A stretch of DNA of 64,000 nucleotides from Liolophura sinensis (Eukaryota; Mollusca; Polyplacophora; Chitonida; Chitonidae), in contig NC_088297.1 in assembly GCF_032854445.1 (NCBI RefSeq), positions 26,219,915 through 26,283,914 of the forward strand. Direction: 5' to 3'. Numbering within the stretch: position 1 is the stretch's first letter; the number at the start of each line of letters is the position of its first letter. The notes below the pieces were generated by a model, which had not been told where the DNA came from, searched no databases, and worked only from the letters and a program-made list of their open reading frames with translations. A program made the translations under genes and the position numbers. This document shows positions 48,001 through 57,708 of the stretch, in pieces.

Positions 48001-51000
48001 TCTTACAGATGTGGTGTATATTGGCACCATCCATCCAGAGCAGTGTTAATCCGCTCTTCGTTATCTTACAGATATGGTGTATATTGGCACCATCCATCCA
48101 GAGCAGTGTTAATCAGCTCTTCATTATCTTACAGATGTGGTGTATATTGGCACCATCCATCCAGAGCAGTGTTTATCAGCTCTTCATTATCTTACAGATG
48201 TGGTGTATATTGGCACCATCCATCCAGAGCAGTGTTAATCAGCTCTTCATTATCTTACAGATGTGGTGTATATTGGCACCATCCATCCAGAGCAGTGTTA
48301 ATCAGCTCTTCATTATCTTACAGATGTGGTGTACATTGGCACCATCCATCCAGAGCAGTGTTAATCAGCTCTTCATTATCTTACAGATGTGGTGCATATT
48401 GGCACCATCCAACCAGGCACTGTTAATCAGCTCTTCATTATCTTACAGATTGGTGTATATTGGCACCATCCATCCAGAACACCACAAACTCACTCTGCTA
48501 TTCCTTAACCATGGTAAGCACGTGCTCGTTGAAAAACCGGCCGCCATGAATCTGAAACAGCTCAAGGAAATGACGTCACTGGCTAAGGAAAAGAAGCTCT
48601 TCTTTATGGAGGTGAGAAAGATATAATATAAAATGAAATCAGGTCCACTTTACTTCAAAACTATAAGTAATGAACAGGAAAATGTGACAGCATTCATGAG
48701 TGTAGGGAAAGTTCTTTCCCATTTTCTTTGCTCATCGGATATTCATCTTAATTGAATATATTGTGTCTGTCTGGAAAGATTAAATCATAGAAACGGTAAG
48801 AAATCTCAAGGCTAATAAAGGTATAATCGATAATACTATTTTGACTGGAATTTTAGCTTCAGATAGACTAAAATTTGATTTCTTGGTCCGCAGGAGTGTG
48901 TGTTCGAACCCACATTCCGCGTGGTGAGCTGCGTGCTTAGGCAGGAAGTTTGTCAGGTACCTGGCGCAGGGCAACTCTTTATGTATGAGTCTACAACAAA
49001 CAAACCCGACTATCGTCTTATAAGTGAAATATTCTTGAGTGTATCAATTAAAATAAGTAAATTCTCTAAGGACATGTACTTTAGTCTGTGTTCACTTTAC
49101 GCAGGCGGTGTGGAGCCGATATTTTCCGCTGTACGAGAGATTGGTACAAGAGCTAGCCTCAGGAACGATCGGAAAGCTCAAGCTGCTCAGTATCCAATTC
49201 GCGCTCCCTCTCTGGGATGTGCCCAGGATACGGGATAAGGCCCTGGGAGGAGGGGCTCTGCTGGATATCGGCGTTTACCCTCTCAACATCGCAGTCTTCC
49301 TGTTCGGCATACCAGACAAGATCCTCACGGAGGGCACCATGATGGATTCAGGTAGTCCTCAGCGCGGAATAAAGTATTCTATTCCTATCAAAAGCGCTTG
49401 ATCTGAAAAGTTCGTGGCATGGGAGGGCGGGGGTGGGGGTGGGTGTGTGGGGTGTTTGTTGGGGGTGCGGCCGTGGCCTACTGGCTGGTGTGCCAGAGTG
49501 GCGTAATGATCCAGGAGCATCTCATGAATGTGATCGGTGTGAACTCAAGTCTAGCTCATGCTGGATTCCCTCTCCTGTCTTATGTGGGAAGGTCTTTCAG
49601 CAATCTGCGGATTGTCGTGGGTTTCCTCTGTGATGTGTTTGAGTTCTGCCCACCATTATATCGACCACCGTTGCAGAGGTGAAATATTCTTAAGAATAAC
49701 GTAAAACACCAGTCAGATAAATACATCGTAAAAAGTTAATCCTGTTTCCAATTGACACTCCTCTTTCCATGTCCTGGTCTTGTCCTGGATAGTAGTTGTA
49801 TACAGGACATCTAATCAAGTAATCACTTAATGCCTGTACAATAGTGCCATTTTCATGCACCTTTCAGCCAGTTTTCATGACACATACTAAAGTCTTGTTA
49901 CATTTTAAACCAGGATTCTACTGTTGGACTAAGCACTATTGAGACCCGGTCCCTCTGTATTATTTTCACGTGATTACACAACATTTTGAGTAATTTTAGA
50001 CCGTTCACGTCAAATACATTTTGACCATTTTTCAAACTGTTGTATTGATCTCGCTGGTCTGGGTTTCTCTCGGCGCTCTAATTGTTTATATGGTAGATGT
50101 GTTGAAGATCGTATAAACAATTTACATCAGTTTTGTTGGTTTCCTTCGGGGAATTAGTCTCCAAGTTATTGTCGATTGAAGATATAATATGGAGTTGCTT
50201 AAAGTGAGACGTCCTAACTCTCACAGCGGATTTTCATGAAGCGTAACAGATTTGTTGTCACATGTGACCTTTTAATTGTCATGTGTGACCACCTAACTCT
50301 CACAGCGGATTTTCGGGAAGATTGACAGATTTGTTGTCATGTATATGACCACCTAACTCTCACAGCGGATTTTCGGGAAGATTGACAGATTTGTTGTCAT
50401 GTATATGACCACCTAACTCTCACAGCGGATTTTCGGGAAGATTGACAGATTTGTTGTCATGCATATGACCACCTAACTCTTACCGCGCATTTCCATGAAG
50501 CTTGACAGATTTGTTGTCACATGTGACCTTTTAATTGTCATGTGTGACCACCTAACTCTCACAGCGGATTTTCGGGAAGATTGACAGATTTGTTGTCATG
50601 TATATGACCACCTAACTCTCACAGCGGATTTTCATGAAGCTTGACAGATTTGTTGTCATGTATATGACCACCTAACCCTCACAGGTGATTTTCATGAAGA
50701 TTGACAGATTTGTTGTCATGTATATGGCCACCTAACTCTCACAGGTGATTTTCATGAAGATTGACAGATTTGTTGTCATGTATATGACCTCTTAACTCTT
50801 ACAGCTGATCTTCATGAAGCTTGTCAGATTTGTTGTCATGTATATGACCTCGTAACTCTCACGGTAGGTTTTCGTGTAGCTTGTCAGGTTTGTTGACAAC
50901 GATATGTAGACGTGCACTTCGGTTCCATTCTGCTTTTCCTCCAAGTTATCGCCGCCCGGAGATTCTGTTGGACACTAAAGAGTATTTATGATTAGTTGAA

Positions 51001-54000
51001 CCATTGGTCTGTCGCTTTGTCTGCAGGTGTGGACGTAGAGGTAAAGAGTGTTTTCTGTTGGACAGTAAAGACTCTTTATGACTAGTGGAACCATTGGCCT
51101 GTCGTCTTGCCGGCAGGTGTGGACGATGGAGTAAACAGTGTTTTCTGTTGGACAGTAACTTGATGGCTGTAACGATTAGTTGAACCATTGGCCTGTCGTC
51201 TTGACGGCAGGTGTGGACGATGGAGTAAACAGTGTTTTCTGTTGGACAGTAACTTGATGGCTGTAATGATTAGTTGAACCATTGGCCTGTCGTCTTGACC
51301 GCAAGTGTAGACTTGTCCGCAGGTGTGGACGAAGGAGGAAACATAGTTTTCTGTTGGACAGTAACATGATGCTGTGATGACTAGTTGAACCATTGGCCGG
51401 CCTGTCGTCTTGACCGCAAGTGTAGACTTGTCCGCAGGTGTGGACGAAGGAGGAAACATAGTTTTCTGTTGGACAGTAACATGATGCTGTAATGACTAGT
51501 TGAACCATTGGCCGGCCTGTCGTCTTGACCGCAAGTGTAGACTTGTCCGCAGGTGTGGACGAAGGAGGAAACATAGTTTTCTGTTGGACAGTAACATGAT
51601 GCTGTAATGACTAGTTGAACCATTGGCCGGCCTGTCGTCTTGACCGCAAGTGTAGACTTGTCCGCAGGTGTGGACGAAGGAGTAAACATTGTTTTCTGTT
51701 GGACATTAACATGATACTGTAATGACTAGTTGAACCATTGGCCTGTGGACGATGGAGTAAACATAGTTTTCTGTTGAACAGTAAAGGCTCTTTATGACAA
51801 GCGTGAATCATTGGCCTGTCGTCTTGCCCGCAGGTGTAGACTTGTCCGCAGGTGTGGGCGAAGGAGTAAACAGTGTTTTCTGTTGGACAGTAAAGGCTCT
51901 TTATAACTAGTTGAACCATTGGCCTGTCTTCTTGCCGGCAGGTGTGGACGATGGAGTAAACAGTGTTTTCTGTTGGACAGTAACATGATACTGTAATGAC
52001 TAGTTGAACCATTGGCCGGCCTGTCGTCTTGACCGCAAGTGTAGACTTGTCCGCAGGTGTGGACGAAGGAGGAAACATAGTTTTCTGTTGGACAGTAACA
52101 TGATGCTGTAATGACTAGTTGAACCATTGGCCGGCCTGTCGTCTTGACCGCAAGTGTAGACTTGTCCGCAGGTGTGGACGAAGGAGTAAACATAGTTTTT
52201 TTGTTGGACAGTAAAGGCTCTATATGACTAGTTAAACCATTGGCCTGTGGACGATGGAGTAAACAGCGTTTTCTGTTGGACAGTAAAGACTCTTTATGAC
52301 TAGTTAAACCATTGATCTGTCGCCTGCAGATGTGGACGAAGGAGTAAACAGCGTTTTCTGTTGGACAGTAAAGGTTCTTCATGACTAGTTGAACCATTGG
52401 TCTGTCGCCTGCAGATGTGGACGAAGGAGTAAACAGCGTTTTCTGTTGGACAGTAAAGGTTCTTCATGACTAGTTGAACCATTCTGTTGGACAGTAACTT
52501 GATGGCTGTTTAACCATTGGTCTGTCGTCTTGCTTGCAGGTGTGGACGAAGCAGTCTGTGTCATTTTCAAGTACAACGATGGTCGAATGGCTCAGCTCAA
52601 CTGTAGTGTGGCTTATAAAGGTGTCAACGAGGTGGTGATTTTCGGAACAAAAGGACAGATTAAGGTAAACCAATGTTAAAGGAAGATGTTTTATTTATTT
52701 GATTTATTGGTGTTTTACACTTTACTTAAGACTAAGTCACTTATACGGCGGCGACAAGCATCTTGGCGGGGGATAGAACCCACGACCGTCCGCAAGCTAC
52801 TGACAGATCTTCCCACGTACGGCTGGACTTGATATCACAATGACTGCATTGGTGAGTTGGTCTGCGTTGCCACGCTAAGCACTCGGACAGGGATGCCCTT
52901 GTAATGAAAGATATGCATAAAATCTAGATACGACAAGGTTTTCTTACAGCTCTGTTTTTGTTAAAACGTAAGGATCGAAAAAGATATTCATCGTCAGCCG
53001 TAATGTACGTCCCAGGTCAGCAATCGCCAGATCAATTTCCTGACCAGTGGTCAACAAAGAATCAAGAGAGGATATGAAGTAATAAATTAATATGAATTCA
53101 TGCAAATAGAGGTAGTGAACAGTTTTCAGCGATGATAGAAAGACGCAAGGAATGTTCTATGCGAATGAATCATCAATTTATGTGATTGCTGTTTTACGTC
53201 GTGCTCAAGGGAATGAATAAAAACAGTTTCCAAATTGTATACCTTTGCTAGCTTAAAGCTGTGGTTAATCCAAGTATGTGTATCAGTTGCACCTTGATGG
53301 CAGCTTTTCCTATATGCCATTAGACACCTGAACGGATTGTTTATAACACGTGGTGACGTATGTGATGACGTAGTTATTGACGCATATGATAACGTAGCTC
53401 TGATGCAAAGAAGGTTGATTTCTTTTTGCCCTTGTACTAGGTTCACGAGCCGATGTGGTGTCCTACGGAAATGACATTGCCTTCCGGAAAAGTGACCTTT
53501 GAACTGCCAAAAACCAGTGCCAAATTCAATTTCCATAACAGCGCGGGAATGGTTTACGAAGCAGTTCACGTCAGGAAGTGTATCAAAGAAGGTAAATTTG
53601 TATAAGACAGAAACACTCTGGGCCAAGATTAAACTTGTGAGTTCGAATCCTCCCCACATCAATGAGATTGTTACCCTTACCCATTATGTAGTATTGGATT
53701 GCATGGGCAGTTAAGTGATCTCAGGATCTCAAAGCTGCTTTACACTTAAGTCAAACTCACATGCACTCTTAACTTCCAAACAGGTCACTGCTCTAAAATA
53801 GTTACTTGCTTCTGGAATTTTTGTGCTAATGAGTTAGAGTTGTTTAGAGAGTTCCTGACAAAATAGAAAATTAGGACTTAAAGCGACATGATCGCCCAAA
53901 TATCAGGTGTTTTTGTGCTAATGAGTTAGAGTTGTTTAGAGAGTTCCATGACAAAATAGAAAATTAGGACTTAAAACGACATGATCGCCCAAATATCAGG

Positions 54001-56097
54001 TGTTTTTGTGCTAATGAGTTAGAGTTGTTTAGAGAGTTCCATGACAAAATAGAAAATTAGGACTTAAAGCGACATGATCGCCCAAATATCAGGTGTTTTT
54101 GTGCTAATGAGTTAGAGTTGTTTAGAGAGTTCCATGACAAAATAGAAAATTAGGACTTAAAACGACATGATCGCCCAAATATCAGGTGTTTTTGTGCTAA
54201 TGAGTTAGAGTTGTTTAGAGTCCCTGACAAAATAGAAAATTAGGACTTAAACGACATGATCGCCCAAATATCAGGTGTTTTTGTGCTAATGAGTTAGAGT
54301 TGTTTAGAGAGTTCCATGACAAAATAGAAAATTAGGACTTGAAACGACATGATCGCTCAAATGTCAGGTATTTTTGTGCTAATGAGTTAGAGTTGTTTAG
54401 AGAGTTCCATGACAAAATAGAAAATTAGGACTTGAAACGACATGATCGCTCAAATGTCAGGTATTTTTGTGCTAATGAGTTAGAGTTGTTTAGAGAGTTC
54501 CATGACAAAATAGAAAATTAGGACTTGAAACGACCTAGTCGCCCAAATGTCAGGTATTTTTACGTCATTACAGAATGAGTATCGGGGATTTTTCTCAAGA
54601 AGTAAAAGTTACAAGGTTTTCGTTAATCCCATTTCCAGCATTATACGTAAAGTGAATGTTTAAAAATAATAAAAATCTGAAAAGTCTGCCAGAATATTTA
54701 TATGGGGCGCCATGAATTCAGTTGAAATTGATCATGCGCACAGTGCTCGGTAAACTTCATATGTAAACTAACATGAATGAATCAACGCCTAAAAGAAGGA
54801 CTTACGGGTTGCTCGTGACAGGATCGGTCAAAAACAGGCGTAAAAAAGAGCTCGACAGGCTGACAAGCAAGTGTAGAGTTGTAATTGATGGTCAGTTTGA
54901 ACAGTGGAGTACTTTGAAGAAAGAAAAGGGTCTTACCAAGAACGAAGATGTCGCTTAGTTAGTGCCAGTTGAACTTGCCACTTACCTGCAGCTTATTTCG
55001 TGGACAACCGCGGTCAGCCTTAAAACTCTATTATAAGTAGCATTTTTAGCCAAGCTTCCTCTTTTTATTGCATGCCAGTTCTAATACAGTACATGTATGT
55101 ATATCTTCGGTATAATACTTAGATGGAGCAATGTGGATTGAGTAGGAAAGACGTACCTCGCTTGACATGTTTTTTTTTTTTGCCTGAACTTTCCGAACGC
55201 TGCGCATATGCTTTGGGCCCTTCCGGTTGACGATTAATGAGGCAAAATGGCACCCCTCTTTGTGTGCTGAATTTATGAACGAACTTTAAAACATCGTTAA
55301 GACGTTGCAATCAGAATTTGTTTTAAAATCTAAATTTTTGGCGACCAAAATCGAAAATAAGTTCAGGAATTATACCTAAATCTTATAGACTAAATCTTAC
55401 TTAAGTCTAAGACAGCCTCATGATCCTTTGGGCCAGATCAACCATTGAGTTATAAACTGATATACAGATCCCCAAATCCCCTTTGCTTACACTAAGGGCG
55501 GGGCTTGTGTGACAGTAAGTGGCTAACGACTGTGGCCTTTGGGGCATTTTGCATTCGTTGAAGACTCGAGTTTGTGCCACCTATAAAACTGACGGCCACT
55601 GTAAAGTGGAAAAATCCTAAATATGACGTTAAGCAGCGTTCAAATAAATATGTCAACAAAAGACTGATGTCACACGATATCTGGCTCAACCAGTCAATTA
55701 TTTAGTATTCTTAAGTCAACCAGTCAATTTTAGTGACAGTATAATAATTAAGTCTTTTTTTCTTGATTTAATAGCAAGATCTTAGCAGTATATAATTAGA
55801 GGATAATATATGTGTATGACAGTGTCAATCATTCTACTTTATTTTAGTTTAGAGGTCAATATTTGAATGTATCACATGACACATGACTGGCCACCGTTGT
55901 AGGAGTGAAATATTCTTTCAGTACGACGTAAAATATCAATCAACTAAATAAAATAAATGAAGTAATCAGGTGTTATATCTGATTTTTCAGGAAAGTTGGA
56001 AAGTCCGTATGTGTCTATGGACCATAGCGAGTACGTCATGGGGTTAGTGGATCAGATTAAGAAAGATATTGGTCTCCGGTACGACGTGGACGATTGA
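45005..56097 (+). CDS. DHDH: Dihydrodiol dehydrogenase (trans-1,2-dihydrobenzene-1,2-diol dehydrogenase-like), copy 3
   Basis: Seven exons: 45005-45094, 47241-47352, 48449-48611, 49105-49351, 52540-52664, 53441-53591 and 55991-56097 (TGA). Intron phases match copy 1. Exon 4 is one codon longer (TMMDS for TMIG). His79, Lys97 (VEKP) and Tyr180 ([11 protein letters not shown]) are present, and the N terminus [18 protein letters not shown] is the closest of the three to the vertebrate enzyme. The total is 995 nt, one base short of a multiple of three. The loss is at the 5' edge of exon 3, where ATTGG replaces ATGTGG, and none of the seven upstream decoy acceptors restores frame. This may be a true lesion, a sequencing or assembly error next to a repeat, or an allele. 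Four introns carry tandem arrays, two of them made from exon 3 and exon 5 acceptor edges. Outside exon 3 it is clearly more diverged from copies 1 and 2 than they are from each other. Confidence 0.85.
45270..46864 (+). repeat. 38-bp minisatellite in intron 1 of copy 3, about 42 units
   Basis: Units contain GGCGGAATGTAGTATATGTG followed by TGGTATTTAGATTACTGA or TGGTATTAGGATTACTTT. The few unit types are arranged in recurring order, suggesting block duplication. No exon-derived sequence is visible. Confidence 0.95.
47450..47790 (+). mobile_element. SINE 3' part with an internal 37/38-bp tandem expansion
   Basis: CCTTCAGCCACCTCCGGATG with CTTACGTGAGAATG is repeated six times (47450-47680) and runs into an otherwise normal SINE end: CCCGGTTTCCTCCCACCTCA, GTATAAGTGGAATTTTCTTG, AAGGCGTAAAAAACACC and AATAAATAAA. 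The repeated part corresponds to the SINE segment (CTTATGTGGGAAGGTCTTTCAGCAATCTGCGGAT-like) seen in 49461-49728. A VNTR has thus grown inside a SINE. Confidence 0.8.
47869..48448 (+). repeat. 63-bp exon 3 acceptor-edge array in copy 3 (7 decoy acceptors)
   Basis: Decoy exon 3 starts follow CTTCATTATCTTACAG at 48009, 48072, 48135, 48198, 48261, 48324 and 48387, each 63 bases apart; the real exon starts 62 bases after the last. Each unit is about 35 bases of exon 3 (ATGTGGTGTATATTGGCACC...) plus 28 bases of intron with pyrimidine tract and AG. Use of any of the first six decoys would read [13 protein letters not shown] and stop. Confidence 0.95.
47889..47948 (+). mobile_element. SINE head fragment inside the exon 3-edge array
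   Basis: GTAGCGCAACGTAATAACCC ... GCAGTTGCTGTGAGTTCAAGTCC is the tRNA-like head of the SINE family. It interrupts an exon 3-edge unit (ATGTGGTGTATATCGGCACC before, TAGGCACCATCCATCC after). Confidence 0.7.
48890..49062 (+). mobile_element. Possible SINE of a second type in intron 3 of copy 3
   Basis: A box B-like GTGTTCGAACCCACATTC is followed by GGCAGGAAGTTTGTCAGGTA and a tail (TCTTATAAGTGAAATATTCT, TTGAGTGTATCAATTAAAAT) like that of the main SINE. The head differs from the main family, so it may be another tRNA-derived family sharing the tail. Confidence 0.45.
49461..49728 (+). mobile_element. tRNA-headed SINE in intron 4 of copy 3, plus orientation
   Basis: The head is GCGGCCGTGGCCTACTGGCT and GTGTGAACTCAAGTCTAGC. 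The body is CTCATGCTGGATTCCCTCTC and TTTCAGCAATCTGCGGATTG, and the tail GTGAAATATTCTTAAGAATA and ACGTAAAACACCAGTCAGAT. Confidence 0.75.
50213..50900 (+). repeat. ~58-bp minisatellite in intron 4 of copy 3, about 11 units
   Basis: Units contain CTAACTCTCACAGCGGATTT and GACAGATTTGTTGTCATGTA. Two units instead carry CACATGTGACCTTTTAATTG, spaced so as to imply a block duplication. Distal units are more decayed. Confidence 0.9.
50955..52539 (+). repeat. Exon 5 acceptor-edge array in copy 3, about 15 units of 85-118 bp
   Basis: Each unit has a pyrimidine-rich CTGTCGTCTTG, then GCAGGTGTGGACGA(T/A)GGAG and AAACA..GTTTTCTGTTGGACAGTAA. This copies the real acceptor and first bases of exon 5 (CTTGCAGGTGTGGACGAAGC). 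Some units have an internal extra piece (GCAAGTGTAGACTTGTCCGC), giving the longer periods. Reading into a typical decoy gives [15 protein letters not shown] and a stop. Long minus-strand frames over the array (up to 201 codons) are repeat by-products. Confidence 0.92.
52690..52905 (-). mobile_element. tRNA-headed SINE in intron 5 of copy 3, minus orientation
   Basis: From the plus strand: tail TTTATTTGATTTATTGGTGT and TTTACACTTTACTTAAGAC, body CGGCGGCGACAAGCATCTTG and CCGTCCGCAAGCTACTGACA, then a decayed inverted head (GACTGCATTGGTGAG ... GCACTCGGACAGGGATGCCC). Confidence 0.75.
52990..53310 (+). repeat. Dispersed repeat family C, second copy
   Basis: Aligns in order with 38425-38705 and is interrupted by a short inverted SINE tail (TGCTGTTTTACGTCGTGCTC, 53182-53205). 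An antisense frame of 178 codons (53126-53662) crosses this repeat and exon 6 and is not a gene. Confidence 0.45.
53817..54556 (+). repeat. 92-bp minisatellite in intron 6 of copy 3, 8 units
   Basis: Units contain GTGCTAATGAGTTAGAGTTG and AATTAGGACTTAAAACGACA. They are nearly identical, with two sub-types (GACTTAAA and GACTTGAAA) clustered 5' and 3'. Confidence 0.95.
54773..54958 (+). pseudogene. Small reading frame with an FExWxxLKxxKGL motif, gene or transposon fragment
   Basis: The 61-codon frame reads [20 protein letters not shown], a basic stretch RRKKELDRL, then [25 protein letters not shown] and a stop. The pattern FExWxxLKxxxGLxxxxxVA is one I recall from N-terminal segments of unannotated, partly zinc-finger-containing invertebrate proteins that occur in many copies. 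The frame stops where that motif usually continues (…FLL), so this is probably a truncated or intron-interrupted copy inside intron 6 of copy 3. No function is assigned. Confidence 0.3.
55500..55650 (+). mobile_element. Possible degenerate SINE, plus orientation
   Basis: ACTGACGGCCACTGTAAAGT, AAAATCCTAAATATGACGTT and AAGC..AATAAAT resemble the SINE 3' end (GACGGC..GTATAAGTG..ATTCTTGAGTACGGCGT). The upstream part is weak. Confidence 0.35.
55890..55957 (+). mobile_element. SINE tail fragment
   Basis: CTGGCCACCGTTGTAGGAGT, GAAATATTCTTTCAGTACGA and CGTAAAATATCAATCAACTA match the SINE 3' end. It lies 33 bases before exon 7 of copy 3. Confidence 0.6.
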
Positions 56098-56635
56098 GCA
56101 AAGAAAAGCACCATCTTACGTAAAAGAAGTATAATCATTCGAAGAGAATGACATATGTTATAGGTTATGTTATAACAGAACAATATTCAAGTGTTTTTTT
56201 TTGTATTTCTGTTAAGAGCAACCATAGGTAATCAGGATTAGCTGTTATAAACTTACGTATATTTACAAAAATTGTCCAGTGAAAGTCATTTGCATATTTG
56301 TAAATGTATTAATGGTCAGAAATCTTGGAAAAGTCGGAAAATGAAATTCATTCTTGCATTGTTCTCTGCGTATATCAATTGTTAGATATATATTTTTGTG
56401 CAGTTATATACATCTGCTTTATTGATAATGCATATCTTTGATAGATGATGTGACTTTGCGTACTGGTAATGCATATCTTTGATAGATAATGTGACTTGGC
56501 GTACTGTATTTAATTTGTTAGAAAGTTATATACACTTTTTCGAATTTTGTTAATTAACATCAGTTTCATAGAATGAGTGATTAAAGGAAAAGACCTTTAA
56601 AAATCGAAGTAGTCATCACTAAGTAGTCACTTTAA

Positions 56636-57028
56636 AACTATGCGTAAATAGACTTTCATTTATTTTTTTAGATTTTTGTGAAAAGAGATAAAGGCGCTCA
56701 AACATTTGACTTCTAAGGTGGGCTTTATGGACCATACTGTCAGAGGTTAGGAACTCTGACGTCACAGAAAATTTATCCAACTCTAATTATGACACTGAAT
56801 GTTGGAATAACTCTTTTTGCCAATGAGTGAAAGATTACTGAAATAATGTTCCCCAAAATTCCTTTCTTCTGATGAACAGTAGGAAAAAAAAAATGATGTG
56901 ACGTCAGAGTTCCTAGATGCCGTCAGTATTGCTCGTAAAACCCATCATAGTTTTCAAATATTTGAATGCCTTTCATCACTCTCAAAAAATCTGAAAAAAA
57001 TTGAATGAAAGTATTTTTACGCATAGTT
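56636..57028. mobile_element. Long-TIR foldback element (MITE-like) downstream of copy 3
   Basis: Arms 56636-56766 and 56897-57028 are imperfect inverted repeats. Both begin AACTATGCGTAAA at the outside and end TAGGAACTCTGACGTCACA on the inside; the central part is about 130 bp. Nothing in it codes. The structure is that of a non-autonomous DNA transposon. Divergence between the arms shows it is not recent. Confidence 0.75.
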
Positions 57029-57167
57029 CTCAGTTGTCTTTATATTGTGTTTTACTGCATATTTTATCTTCCTTTTACATTAAGGCTTAGCATTAATTTC
57101 TGACTGATAAATGATATCACCTACCAGCAGTGCTGTATTCTTTTAAGATGCCTCCAAGTCGTTGTAG

Positions 57168-57540
57168 TTGGCTTGTATGAATGTGTGCTATACGCCAAAT
57201 TCTACCACAGTCGTTTACAGTATTTTCCACTTGTTACGTGTAATCAGTGTGTTTACTCTGAACACGCGGCATTTATCACCTCACTTGTTTATAACACTGA
57301 GCGTTTTAAAATATGCATTAATCCTCGATTGTGATATTTATAATCAGAAAATTAATACTTCATACTGTATCAGAAACAGATATATTAATTTTGACTTTTT
57401 TCACCTTATTGATCAGCCGAAAACAGAGAAGTATATTAGTGAGCAAAGCTGTACACAAGCTGTAAACGTTTTGGTTAAGAATGTTAAACGCTTTGTACAG
57501 CTTTGTTTACCTTGGTTAAGACTGGTTAAGATTTAGTGTT
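57168..57540 (+). other. AT-rich stretch with an unsupported 122-codon frame
   Basis: The frame is long for AT-rich DNA but shows no motif, signal or splice context. The inverted repeat CAAAGCTGTACA / TGTACAGCTTTG (near 57444 and 57494) is the only clear structure. No gene is called. Confidence 0.3.
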
Positions 57541-57708
57541 GAATTCGTCAGAGGAGACACTCCGTGAAGCATGGTGACGACTATTTGAGAATTGATATCT
57601 TGTAACACAACGCACGAATAGCCTGAAATGAACAACCCCAACCAATATATTTCACAAAGCCATTTCTGTCCTGGAGGCCATTATTTAAAGCCATGGTAAA
57701 GTGCACAG

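Noticed and set aside
50946-52673. Minus-strand frames up to 201 codons
   Set aside because: Antisense of the exon 5 acceptor array; no independent coding signal.
53126-53662. 178-codon minus frame
   Set aside because: Runs antisense to exon 6 of copy 3 and a dispersed repeat; shadow frame.
53630-53665. tRNA gene suggested by GAGTTCGAATCC
   Set aside because: Only a box B-like string is present; no box A or cloverleaf around it.
57168-57536. 122-codon plus frame
   Set aside because: AT-rich, no motif or family resemblance, no splicing or signal features.
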